From Rhodospirillaceae bacterium (GTDB lineage: Bacteria > Pseudomonadota > Alphaproteobacteria > Bin65): a stretch of 64,000 nt of DNA. Positions 47,363-55,763 of the stretch are shown here, one piece after another (within the stretch, counting starts at the first letter, position 1; each line of letters begins with the position of its first letter). Made by a program: the position numbers and the translations under genes. The stretch covers positions 186,001-250,000 of the forward strand of contig WTGH01000010.1 of NCBI GenBank assembly GCA_011523655.1. Direction: 5' to 3'. The notes below the pieces were generated by a model. That model did no database searches. It had not been told where the DNA came from and saw only the letters and a list, made by a program, of their open reading frames with translations.

Positions 47363-47920
47363 ATGACCCTGCTCGACCGCCTCGAAACGATCTTCGGCAG
47401 GGAGCGGCGCCGCGGCCGCGATGCTGCCCGCACGCTCTATGCCCGTATCGTCGAAGCGGCGCGCCACGATCATTTCTACCGGGCGCGCGGCGTGCCCGAT
47501 ACGCTCGACGGCCGTTTCGAACTCGTCGCGCTGCACACCGTCCTGGTCTGCCGCCGCCTGGCCGCCGAAGGCGCGGACGGCGCCGAATCGGGGCAATATC
47601 TGTTCGACGTCATGATCGAAGACCTGGACGTCAACCTGCGCGAGCTCGGCGTCAACGATCCGTCGCTCGGCCGGCGGGTCAAGGAGATGGCGCGGGCCTT
47701 CTACGGGCGGCGCGACGCCTATGCCGGGGCGCTCGACAGCGGCGACCGGGCCGCCCTGGAACGGGCCGTTGCGCGCAATCTCTACGGTACGCTCGAACCG
47801 ACGCCGGAAAATGTCGTGTGGGCGGCGGACTATATCGAAGCGGCGGCGCAGGGACTGGACAGCCTGCCTCTGTCCGCCGTCGCGGGGGCCGATGTCCGCT
47901 TCCCGGAGCCGGCATCATGA
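47363..47920 (+). CDS. Ubiquinol-cytochrome c chaperone family protein
   Basis: The 185-aa protein matches the Cbp3/UQCC1-type domain: LYARIVEAARHDHFYRARGVPDTL, LVALHTVLVCRRL, FDVMIEDLDVNLRELGV and VKEMARAFYGRRDAYAGAL. In mitochondria the homologue helps cytochrome b assembly in complex III; the same is expected in alphaproteobacteria. ATG 47363 has GGAG nine bases upstream. The stop overlaps the DUF177 start (ATGA). Confidence 0.92.
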   Translation: MTLLDRLETIFGRERRRGRDAARTLYARIVEAARHDHFYRARGVPDTLDGRFELVALHTVLVCRRLAAEGADGAESGQYLFDVMIEDLDVNLRELGVNDPSLGRRVKEMARAFYGRRDAYAGALDSGDRAALERAVARNLYGTLEPTPENVVWAADYIEAAAQGLDSLPLSAVAGADVRFPEPAS

Positions 47921-48489
47921 CGGGAACGCGCCCCTGGACCGGGGCGACGGTCGATCTTGCCGCCGTGCCGGCCGCAGGCATGTCCGTGCGCTTGTCGGCC
48001 GGGGCCGAAGACCGGCGCGCCATCGCCGATCGCCTTCAACTCCCGGCCGTCGAGTACTGTACGGCGACCTTCAGGATCCGGCCCGAAGCCGGCCGTGACC
48101 GCACGACGATCGAAGGGCGGCTTACGGCCCGGCTGGTCCGCCGCTGCGTGGTTACGGACGATCCGTTTACCGAGGCAGTCGAGCAGACGGTCGAGTGCCT
48201 GGTCGTGGAGGAAGAGCCGGAGGACCGGGATGACGGCGCGGACGAGCCGGACTGCGAGGTTGTCCCGGACGGTGCGGTCGATCTGGCGGAACTGGCGATC
48301 CAGTATCTCGCGGTCTCGATGGCGGCCTATCCGCGGGGTCCGGATGCGGACCGGGCCCTCGCCGCCTTCCGCGCGGAAGGGAATTCCGCCGCCGGCGAAC
48401 CGGACAGCCCTTTCGCCGGCCTGGGCGGGCGTCTGGGCATGATGGCGGCGAAGCCGGGCGGTGCGGAGGGCGAGGACGGCGGCGCCTGA
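47917..48489 (+). CDS. DUF177 (YceD) family protein
   Basis: A 190-aa protein, translationally coupled to the preceding gene. The family pattern is visible: ATFRIRPEAGRDRTTIEGRL, ARLVRRCVVTDDPFTEAV, the acidic stretch EEEPEDRDDGADEPDCEV and VDLAELAIQYLAVSMAAYP. YceD proteins are linked to 23S rRNA metabolism and nearly always precede rpmF, as here. Confidence 0.9.
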   Translation: MTGTRPWTGATVDLAAVPAAGMSVRLSAGAEDRRAIADRLQLPAVEYCTATFRIRPEAGRDRTTIEGRLTARLVRRCVVTDDPFTEAVEQTVECLVVEEEPEDRDDGADEPDCEVVPDGAVDLAELAIQYLAVSMAAYPRGPDADRALAAFRAEGNSAAGEPDSPFAGLGGRLGMMAAKPGGAEGEDGGA

Positions 48490-48639
48490 TCTGCCGGCGC
48501 CGGAACTGCCGACGGGTGCGCAGGCGGCGGGCCGGTTGTGCGACCGTTGGTCCTTGTCGCCCATCGGGAAAATCGCTAAGTATCGGCCTCGACAGATACC
48601 GCCCCGGCCTGCGCCGGGGCGTCTTTCGTGAGCCGGATC

Positions 48640-48822
48640 ATGGCCGTACCGAAATCGAAAATATCGAAGTCCCGCCGCAACATGCGGCGCGCGCATGACA
48701 GTCTCACGGCGGCCAATGTTGCCGAGTGCCCGAACTGCGGTGAGCTCAAGCGTCCGCACCATGTCTGCGCCGCGTGCGGATACTATGGAGATCGAGAGAT
48801 CATCGACGCGGCGGAAGCCTAG
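48640..48822 (+). CDS. rpmF: 50S ribosomal protein L32
   Basis: A 60-aa ribosomal protein from ATG 48640: [20 protein letters not shown] is the family start and [18 protein letters not shown] the zinc-binding Cys pairs. Placed between the DUF177 gene and plsX, the conserved arrangement. Confidence 0.97.
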   Translation: MAVPKSKISKSRRNMRRAHDSLTAANVAECPNCGELKRPHHVCAACGYYGDREIIDAAEA

Positions 48823-48918
48823 GACTTTTCGGGCGTGCCTGTGCTATCAGTCGGCGACTGAGCGGCCGCCCCGATAATCGGTCGCCGCCGTCGAATATGA
48901 ATCGATACGGGCGGAACA

Positions 48919-50013
48919 TTGAGCGAGCGGATCACCATCGCGCTGGACGCCATGGGCGGCGACAATGCCCCCAGGAGCGTGTTGCGCGGCGCGACCATCG
49001 CCAAGCGCCGCTATCCTGAGCTCGACTTCCTGATCTTCGGGGACGAAGAACGCCTGGCGCCGATGATGAAGCGGATGATCCGCGTGCGCCGCTCGTCCAT
49101 GATCGTCCACACGCCGGATGTCGTTGCCTCGGACGAGAAGGCGGCGACGGCGCTGAGGAGCGGCCGTAATTCCAGCATGCGCAAGGCGATCGACGCGGTC
49201 CGGAACGGCGAGGCTGCGGGCGTCGTCTCGGCGGGCAACACAGGCGCGTTGATGGCAATGGCGAAGGTGGTGCTGAAGACCGTGCCGGGAATCGACCGGC
49301 CGGCCATGGCGTCGTTCTTCCCGACGCTCCGCGGCGAGACCGCCATGCTGGATCTGGGCGCCAACATCGAATGTTCGGCCGACAATCTGGTCCAGTTCGC
49401 CATGATGGGCGAAATGTTCGCGCGCACCGTTCTCGGTTCGCTGCGCCCGACCGTCGGCCTGCTCAACGTCGGCTCCGAAGAGGTGAAGGGCCATGAGGAA
49501 CTGCGCGAGGCGCATGCGATCCTGAAGGAGGGCGGACTCGCCTACAGCGGTTTCGTCGAAGGCGACGACATCGCCGCCGGCACGGTCGATGTGGTGGTTG
49601 CCGATGGTTTCAGCGGCAATGTGGCGCTCAAATCCGCCGAAGGCACGGCCAAGCTGGTCAACGAATTCGTCCGCCAGACCTTCAAGAGTTCGCTGCTCGC
49701 CGCGATCGGCTATCTCTTCGCCCGCCGCGCCCTGATCAAGCTGCGGGCCCGGGTCGATCCCCGGCGCTACAACGGCGCGACCTTCCTCGGCCTGAACGGC
49801 ATCGTGGTGAAATGCCATGGCGGATCGGATGCCCTGGGCTTCGCGACCGGAGTCGGCGTGGCGCGCGACATGATCCGCAACGGCTTTATCGACAAGATGG
49901 CGGCGGAGTTCCACGGCCCGGCCGCTGCCGGGGCGGACAGGCGACGCGAACCGGCCGAACCGGAACCGGACGCCGTTATCGGTCTTGGCGCCCGGGCGGT
50001 GTCCTCGTCATGA
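48919..50013 (+). CDS. plsX: Phosphate acyltransferase PlsX
   Basis: A 364-aa enzyme converting acyl-ACP to acyl-phosphate for phospholipid synthesis. [45 protein letters not shown] and [14 protein letters not shown] are present. The start is TTG 48919; no ATG or GTG gives this N-terminus. The stop overlaps fabH (ATGA). Confidence 0.96.
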   Translation: MSERITIALDAMGGDNAPRSVLRGATIAKRRYPELDFLIFGDEERLAPMMKRMIRVRRSSMIVHTPDVVASDEKAATALRSGRNSSMRKAIDAVRNGEAAGVVSAGNTGALMAMAKVVLKTVPGIDRPAMASFFPTLRGETAMLDLGANIECSADNLVQFAMMGEMFARTVLGSLRPTVGLLNVGSEEVKGHEELREAHAILKEGGLAYSGFVEGDDIAAGTVDVVVADGFSGNVALKSAEGTAKLVNEFVRQTFKSSLLAAIGYLFARRALIKLRARVDPRRYNGATFLGLNGIVVKCHGGSDALGFATGVGVARDMIRNGFIDKMAAEFHGPAAAGADRRREPAEPEPDAVIGLGARAVSSS

Positions 50014-50987
50014 CGGGCGCGATCGATGCGGTTGTGACCGGCGTGGGCGCCTACCTGCCGGAAAAGGCCGTCAGCAACGCCGATCTCGAATTGCGGATCG
50101 AGACGTCGGACGCATGGATTCAGGCGCGCACCGGGATCCGGCAGCGCCACGTCGCAGCCGACGGTGAACTGACCTCCGACCTGGCCCTGCAAGCTGCCCG
50201 GGCGGCGCTTGACGATGCCGGGATCGAAGGGCCGGAACTGGATCTCATCGTCCTGGCGACGACGACGCCGGATTCGACCTTCCCCGCGACCGCCACCAAA
50301 GTGCAGGCGGCGCTCGGCATGACGCACGGGGCGGCGTTCGACGTTCAGGCGGTCTGCGCCGGATTCATCTATGCGGTCAGCGTGGCCGCGAACGCGCTGG
50401 CCGCCGGCCAGGCAGCGAAGGCCCTGGTGATCGGCGCCGAGACGTTCACCCGCCTGCTCGACTGGAACGACCGCTCGACCTGCGTCCTGTTCGGCGATGG
50501 TGCCGGCGCCGTCCTGCTGGAAGGGCGGCCGTCCAACGGCGCAGACCGGACCGGCGTGCTGTCGAGCCATCTGCATTCCGACGGACGCTACTACGATCTG
50601 CTGTATGTCGATGGCGGTCCGTCCTCTACCGGCACCACCGGCCATGTCCGCATGCAGGGGCCGGAGGTCTTCAAGCACGCGGTCACCAAACTGTCGGACG
50701 CGGTGCGCGAAGCGCTCTCCGCCAACGATCTGCAATCCGGCGACGTCGACTGGTTCGTGCCGCACCAGGCCAACAAGCGAATCATCGACGGCACCGCGAA
50801 AAAACTCGGTATCGATCCCGACAGGGTGATCCTGACCGTCGACCGGCACGCCAACACATCGGCGGCCTCGATACCGCTCGCGCTTCACCAGGGCGTTTCG
50901 GACGGCCGGATCAAGAAGGGCGACCTGGTCGTGCTGGAAGCCATCGGCGGCGGCCTGTCCTGGGGCGCCAGCGTCATCCGCTGGTAG
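50010..50987 (+). CDS. fabH: Beta-ketoacyl-ACP synthase III
   Basis: A 325-aa initiating condensing enzyme of fatty acid synthesis. Catalytic Cys in VQAVCAGF, His in VPHQANKRI and Asn in [12 protein letters not shown] are visible, with GDGAGAVLL. It follows plsX with a 4-bp overlap, in the usual lipid gene row. Confidence 0.97.
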   Translation: MTGAIDAVVTGVGAYLPEKAVSNADLELRIETSDAWIQARTGIRQRHVAADGELTSDLALQAARAALDDAGIEGPELDLIVLATTTPDSTFPATATKVQAALGMTHGAAFDVQAVCAGFIYAVSVAANALAAGQAAKALVIGAETFTRLLDWNDRSTCVLFGDGAGAVLLEGRPSNGADRTGVLSSHLHSDGRYYDLLYVDGGPSSTGTTGHVRMQGPEVFKHAVTKLSDAVREALSANDLQSGDVDWFVPHQANKRIIDGTAKKLGIDPDRVILTVDRHANTSAASIPLALHQGVSDGRIKKGDLVVLEAIGGGLSWGASVIRW

Positions 50988-51035
50988 GCGCCGAATTCCC
51001 GTCCGCGCGCCGGGCGTCCGTTATCGCATGTGCTC

Positions 51036-52367
51036 ATGATCGGCGACGACACGCCCGCAATCTTCCGCGATCCTCTGCCTGAAGCGGTCGACGTCGCGGT
51101 TATCGGCGCCGGTATCGCGGGCACGGCCACGGCCTGGTTCCTGGCGCGGGCCGGCGTGTCCGTCCTGCTTTGCGAGAAAGGGCGGGTTGCCGGGGAGCAG
51201 TCGAGCCGCAACTGGGGCTGGGTACGGCAGCAGGGACGGGACGAGGCCGAACTGCCGATCATGATGGAGGCCAACCGCCTGTGGCGCGGCCTCGCGGAAC
51301 AGACCGGCGAACCCGGCCTCGCCTTCACACCGTCCGGCTGCGTTCATGTCGCTTCGGACCGGCAGAAACTCGCGAAGTTCGAAGCGTGGTGCGAAACCGC
51401 CGGCCGGCATCAGCTCGATACGCGGATGCTGACCCGGAACGAGGTCGGCGAACTGCTTCCCGGCGTTGCCGGCGACTGGATCGGCGGGATGGCGACGCCG
51501 AGCGACGGTCGGAGCGAGCCCGGTCTGGCGGTTCCGGCGCTCGCCCGCGCCGCGCACCGGTCGGGCGTCGCCATCGTCGAATACTGTGCCGTTCGGACCC
51601 TCGACCTGGAGGGCGGCCGCCTCGCCGGCATCGTCACCGAGCGGGGCCGGGTCCGTTGCGGCAGTGCCGTGCTCGCGGGCGGGGCGTGGTCCGGTCATTT
51701 TGCAGACAACGCGGGATTCGGCCTGCCGCAGCTTCTCGTCCGGGCCACGGTCATGCGCACCGGGCCGGCCGCTCACGTCGTCCGCCCCAACGTATCGCTG
51801 GGCGGCCTCGCCCTGCGCCGGCGCGACGATGGCGGCTACACGGTTGCGACCGGACTTGTCGACCATTTCATCGGGCCGCCGTCCTTCCGCCACGCGTGGC
51901 GCTTCCGCCGGCTGTTGAAGCAGTCGGCGCGCGAACTCCGGCTGCTGCCCGCTGCGCCCCGGGACTATCCCGGCGCCTGGGGTAGGGCGCGACGCTGGAC
52001 CGGGGACCAGGAATCGCCCTTCGAGCGGGTTCGCGTGCTCGACCCCGCGCCGTCGCCCGCCGCCGTCCGGCGCATCCGGGCCCGGTTGCCGCAGCAGGTT
52101 CCCGCGCTCGCCGACGCCGGGTTGGCCGGGGCCTGGGCCGGCATGATCGACGTGACGCCGGATGCGGTGCCGGTCCTCGGCGCGAGCGACGCGATACCGG
52201 GCCTGTGGATCGCAACGGGATTCAGCGGGCACGGCTTCGGCATCGGGCCCGCGGTCGGACGGATAACCGCCGATCTTGTGCGCGGACGCCCGCCCGGCCA
52301 CGATCTCGGCCGGTTTCGCCCGGGCCGCTTCTTCGACGGCAGCGCCATCGTCCCGGGTCCGTATTGA
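51036..52367 (+). CDS. FAD-dependent amine/amino acid oxidoreductase (DAO family)
   Basis: A 443-aa flavoprotein. The dinucleotide-binding motif is [21 protein letters not shown] (split at residues 20-40), followed by [20 protein letters not shown]; the C-terminus carries [20 protein letters not shown]. It belongs to the glycine/D-amino acid oxidase group; the substrate is not evident. GTG 51030 is an alternative start. It sits between fabH and ihfA, which normally adjoin, so it looks like a lineage-specific insertion. Confidence 0.85.
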   Translation: MIGDDTPAIFRDPLPEAVDVAVIGAGIAGTATAWFLARAGVSVLLCEKGRVAGEQSSRNWGWVRQQGRDEAELPIMMEANRLWRGLAEQTGEPGLAFTPSGCVHVASDRQKLAKFEAWCETAGRHQLDTRMLTRNEVGELLPGVAGDWIGGMATPSDGRSEPGLAVPALARAAHRSGVAIVEYCAVRTLDLEGGRLAGIVTERGRVRCGSAVLAGGAWSGHFADNAGFGLPQLLVRATVMRTGPAAHVVRPNVSLGGLALRRRDDGGYTVATGLVDHFIGPPSFRHAWRFRRLLKQSARELRLLPAAPRDYPGAWGRARRWTGDQESPFERVRVLDPAPSPAAVRRIRARLPQQVPALADAGLAGAWAGMIDVTPDAVPVLGASDAIPGLWIATGFSGHGFGIGPAVGRITADLVRGRPPGHDLGRFRPGRFFDGSAIVPGPY

Positions 52368-52539
52368 AGCGGCCGGCGCCGGCTGTCCCGCGCGGGATGT
52401 GCCGGATAATTCCGGCCTGCCGCAGAAGCCCGGTGCCGCCGGGCGGGCGGAACCGGGCGCATACGGAAAGAATTCTGGCGATATTCTTGACGGTCCGGAA
52501 GGTTGGCGGCTAAATCTGTCGGCTGTTGGGGAGGCGGCA

Positions 52540-52842
52540 ATGGCAGCAAACACGATAACGCGGGCCGATCTCGGCGAGGCGGTCTACGAGGAGATCGGGC
52601 TGTCGCGCAACGATTCGGCGAAACTGGTCGAATCGGTGCTTGCAGAAGTATGCGATGCGCTGGTTGGCGGCGAGAATGTCAAGATTTCATCGTTTGGCAG
52701 TTTCATGTTGCGCAACAAGGGAGAGCGGACGGGCCGCAATCCGAAAACCGGCGAGGAAGTACCGATCTCGCCGCGGCGCGTCCTGGTTTTCCGGCCGTCG
52801 AATATTTTGAAAGAGCGCCTGAACCGGCCGGACAGCGACTAG
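52540..52842 (+). CDS. ihfA: Integration host factor alpha subunit
   Basis: A 100-aa DNA-bending protein. [37 protein letters not shown] and [17 protein letters not shown] (with the Pro that intercalates) are IHF/HU hallmarks. ATG 52540 has GGGGAGG at six bases. The paired beta subunit is not in this window. Followed by the MerR gene, the usual alphaproteobacterial order. Confidence 0.96.
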   Translation: MAANTITRADLGEAVYEEIGLSRNDSAKLVESVLAEVCDALVGGENVKISSFGSFMLRNKGERTGRNPKTGEEVPISPRRVLVFRPSNILKERLNRPDSD

Positions 52843-52891
52843 CGCTGCAGCGCGGCGGGCGGACGGGCATAGCTGACAGGATAGAGCAACC

Positions 52892-53551
52892 ATGGCGTCC
52901 TCGAACGACGATCCCGCGAATGCGAATCGAGGGATGAGCCGCCGCACCAAATCGGCGGACGCCTTTCGCACGATCAGCGAAGTTTCCGGCGAAGTCGGCG
53001 TGCCGCAGCATGTGCTTCGGTTCTGGGAGACCAAATTCAGCCAGATCAAACCCCTGAAGCGGGGCGGCGGGCGGCGCTATTACCGGCCCGAAGACATCGA
53101 CCTGCTCAACCGGATCAGGGCCTGGCTGTACGATGACGGCTACACGATCAAGGGCGTCCAGAAACTCTTGCGCGAAGGCGGTACGGCCGCCTCTTCCGGG
53201 GCCGGCCGGGCGTCCGCCGCCGCGGAACGGGCGCAGGCCGGCGGAGACGGGCACGCACCGGCCGGGCCGGCGGCGCCGGAACGCACGCGCGCGGCGCCCG
53301 AACCTCCGGTGTTGCGCCGGCCGGAAGCGGCGCCGGAAGGCGTCGCGGCCGGAGAGGCCGGAGCGGGCGGTTCGGCCGCTGCGCCGGTCGGAGAGGCGCC
53401 CCGCGCCGCCGATGCGGCCGTTGCCGATGCCGAGCCCGAAGCGCCGGAGTCGGCGGACCGGATCTCCCTTGAGCGGGCGAGCCTGGCCAGCCTGATCGAC
53501 GGTCTGGAAGAGGTCCGCGACCGGCTGCGCGGTCCGCCGCCGGAGCCGTAG
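52892..53551 (+). CDS. MerR-family transcriptional regulator
   Basis: A 219-aa protein. Residues about 25-105 are a MerR winged helix: [40 protein letters not shown], and [20 protein letters not shown]. The remainder is Ala/Gly/Pro/Glu-rich low complexity with a last helix ([16 protein letters not shown]). No metal-binding Cys is seen. This gene regularly follows ihfA; its regulon is unknown. Confidence 0.9.
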   Translation: MASSNDDPANANRGMSRRTKSADAFRTISEVSGEVGVPQHVLRFWETKFSQIKPLKRGGGRRYYRPEDIDLLNRIRAWLYDDGYTIKGVQKLLREGGTAASSGAGRASAAAERAQAGGDGHAPAGPAAPERTRAAPEPPVLRRPEAAPEGVAAGEAGAGGSAAAPVGEAPRAADAAVADAEPEAPESADRISLERASLASLIDGLEEVRDRLRGPPPEP

Positions 53552-53593
53552 GCCGGCCGCGCCGATCGGGCGGACGGGCGGCGCAGAGCCGCG

Positions 53594-53622
53594 TTGTAAC
53601 CGCACCCGCCCTGTCCTATTTT
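53594..53622 (+). promoter_or_regulatory. Promoter of tRNA-Pro
   Basis: TTGTAA (53594-53599), 17-bp spacer, TATTTT (53617-53622), ending 10 bp before the mature tRNA. Confidence 0.6.
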
Positions 53623-53632
53623 CCACACCGGC

Positions 53633-53709
53633 CGGAGCGTGGCGCAGCCAGGTAGCGCGTCTGACTGGGGGTCAGAAGGTCGTGGGTTCGAATCCCGCCG
53701 CTCCGACCA
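53633..53709 (+). tRNA. tRNA-Pro (GGG)
   Basis: A 77-nt cloverleaf with acceptor CGGAGCG/CGCTCCG, D-arm GGCGCAGCCAGGTAGCGC, anticodon stem-loop TCTGA-CTGGGGG-TCAGA (anticodon GGG), T-arm with GTTCGAATC and encoded CCA. Confidence 0.96.
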
Positions 53710-54086
53710 TTCACCGGAGAACAGCAGACAGACGGGCTACCGGCAAAGCCCGGCCCGATATCGCTGCCAGGCAGAGGAAGCCGCGCGCAGCCGGGATGCT
53801 GGCGATTTCGCCGCACCGCACCCGACCCGGCCGCTCGACCGCCCGGCGCTTCCGGGCGCCGGCCCGGTTCGGATGGACATGGCGCTTCGAGGCGGTCTCC
53901 GGATGCGTCCGCTCGCCCGGGAAACGGCGTCGTCGATTGCCGCTCGTCCGCCATGTTCCATCACGAGGTGGGGATTGAATGTCAAATTCTCCGATCGCTC
54001 GAAACCACTACACAAAGAGGAAATTCCTGCTACAACCCCCAGCGCAGAATAGGTCTGCATTCGATCGTCATCGGGAGTAAAATTAC
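53710..54086. other. Gene-free region before the acyl carrier protein
   Basis: No coding frame is convincing. The right half, from about 53960, is noticeably AT-richer and probably holds the ACP promoter (a TTGAAT at 53975-53980 is a possible -35, with no clear -10). A GGGAG ribosome site precedes the ACP ATG. Confidence 0.4.
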
Positions 54087-54317
54087 ATGTCAGCTACAGA
54101 AGACCGTGTCAGAGCGCTTTTCCGCGAGCATCTGGATGCCGACCGCGATCCGGATTTCGGTGTCGGATTGGGCGATTCGGGGATCTCGTCGATGGACGCC
54201 GTCAAATTCGTCAAAGCGTGTGGAGAAGCGTTCGGCGTGGAGATGCGCGCCGAAGACGTTGCGGACTTCCAGTCTTTGGGGGACGTCGTCAAATATCTGG
54301 ATGCCAATGCCGGTTGA
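54087..54317 (+). CDS. Discrete acyl carrier protein
   Basis: A 76-aa carrier protein. GLGDSGISSMDAVKFVKACGE is the region (residues 28-48, given in part) around the phosphopantetheine Ser, here in the ISSMD context common in secondary-metabolite carriers rather than the DSL of fatty-acid AcpP. EDVADFQSLGDVVKYL is the final helix. It lies beside the polyketide synthase locus and could be the acceptor for the ACP-less terminal module. Confidence 0.88.
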   Translation: MSATEDRVRALFREHLDADRDPDFGVGLGDSGISSMDAVKFVKACGEAFGVEMRAEDVADFQSLGDVVKYLDANAG

Positions 54318-54363
54318 TTGTTCCGGGCTAGGACATAGCCTGGCGTAATCCATACCGATTAAG

Positions 54364-54392
54364 CCGAGGACCCTGATTTCCGGGGTCCTCGG
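54364..54392 (+). terminator. Terminator after the ACP gene
   Basis: CCGAGGACCC and GGGTCCTCGG pair exactly around a 9-nt loop, 47 bp after the stop. No T-run follows. Confidence 0.5.
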
Positions 54393-54490
54393 TGCGTCGG
54401 GGGGACAGAGGCACCCCGGAAACGGCCGGTGTCGCAGAGGCGCCGGACGCTTCCGGCAGACTGTCACGACACAGCGGCCCTTGCGTCGTG

Positions 54491-54711
54491 TCTTCCGTTC
54501 CCCGCGACGCGAATGCCCTTATCCTGCATTTCGATCCCGAGTTCCATGGATCCTGCGAGACCGAAGCGTCGGATTGGCTCAACGCCCGGAACCATGCCCG
54601 CTTGCGGCGCTTCCGGCATCTGCGGCGGAGGCACGGCGTTCCCGCTCTGCCGCGCGGTCCTGCGGGCAATTGCTTGCGATGCATCCGGGTTCCCGATCCC
54701 GCCCGGATGAA
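54491..54711 (+). pseudogene. Remnant of an Sfp-type phosphopantetheinyl transferase
   Basis: In one frame the sequence reads SDWLNARNHARLRRFRHLRRRH; after a one-base shift it continues AFPLCRAVLRAIACDASG. Together these reproduce the N-terminal substrate-binding pattern of Sfp-type transferases (W-L-x-x-ER-x-R-x-x-RF ... F-x-x-x-RA-x-LR). The rest of the enzyme, including the magnesium-binding core, is missing. It is next to an ACP and a polyketide synthase, which need this activity. The call is by eye. Confidence 0.5.
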
Positions 54712-54806
54712 CGAAAGCGGGTAGTGCCCGGGGGCATGTGTCCGCGTCGGTTTCGTCAAGTCTCCCGGCGGGACGATGAAATCGGGGATCGTACGGGAGC
54801 ACAACC

Positions 54807-55706
54807 GTGACCTCTGAGACGGTCTGGGAAATCCCCGAGCCGATTTCCGTGTGCGAGGTCCAACTCCACGACGGGTCGGTCACCTCCGTGCGCCGTCACG
54901 GAAATCCATCCGGCCTCCGGCTCGTTCTGAGCCACGGCAACGGCCTTGCGGTCGATCTCTACTACCCCTTCTGGTCGCTGTTCCTCGATGATTTCGATGT
55001 GATGGTCTTCGACATCCGAAACCACGGCTGGAACGCCGTCGGCGTTCGGCAAAACCACAATATTCCCATTCTGATGCATGACCACGATCTCGTCCTCGAA
55101 GCCGTTTTCGGTCGATACGGGGAAAAGGCCACCGTCGGCGTGTTCCACTCCATATCCGCCCTGATTTCGCTTCTGTCGTTTTCCAGGCGCTTCTCGGCGC
55201 AAGTTCTTTTCGATCCTCCCCTTTGCAAGCCGACTGCGAACGAAACGGAGTTCGATGCCGCCGTCGAACGGCAGGCGGGACTGGTCCGGCGGCGCGGACA
55301 CCGGTTCGAGTCGCAGGAGGAGTATGCCGAGTTCCTGGCCTACATGCGGGGGTTCAGGCGCGTCGTGCCCGGGGTGCGCGAGCTCATGGCCCGCACCACG
55401 CTTCGCCGATCCCCGGACGGGGACGGTTTCGAACTCCGATGCCCTCGCGAGTATGAGGCGCAGATTGTGGACTATGTCCGGAGCTTCTCGCCGCTCATGG
55501 ACCTGGAGGAGCTTTCCTGCCCGACGAAGGTCATCGGCGCCGATCCGACGCTGCCCAGCACATACCTGCCGGCGTTCGACCTGAGCAAGATGCTCACCGT
55601 GGACTACGACTTCCTGCCCGAGTCGACCCACTTTCTCCAACTCGAGCAGCCGGCAGTATGCGCTGCCCTGCTTCGGGATTTTCTCGCGAGCAACCGGCTT
55701 TTGTAG
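54807..55706 (+). CDS. Alpha/beta hydrolase
   Basis: A 299-aa hydrolase from GTG 54807 (GGGAG eight bases upstream). LVLSHGNGLAVDLYYPFW forms the oxyanion region; the nucleophile elbow is GVFHSISALISLL, departing from the usual G-x-S-x-G; acid in VIGADPTLP and His in ESTHFLQLEQP. It ends 57 bp from the polyketide synthase stop, convergent, with an ACP upstream. A thioesterase-like release or editing role for the polyketide is plausible, not shown. Confidence 0.8.
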   Translation: MTSETVWEIPEPISVCEVQLHDGSVTSVRRHGNPSGLRLVLSHGNGLAVDLYYPFWSLFLDDFDVMVFDIRNHGWNAVGVRQNHNIPILMHDHDLVLEAVFGRYGEKATVGVFHSISALISLLSFSRRFSAQVLFDPPLCKPTANETEFDAAVERQAGLVRRRGHRFESQEEYAEFLAYMRGFRRVVPGVRELMARTTLRRSPDGDGFELRCPREYEAQIVDYVRSFSPLMDLEELSCPTKVIGADPTLPSTYLPAFDLSKMLTVDYDFLPESTHFLQLEQPAVCAALLRDFLASNRLL

Positions 55707-55763
55707 GGCCGCCGGTAGGGCCGCCGGCGCGCAAGCCCGGATATGGGCATGCCCGTCGCGCGA

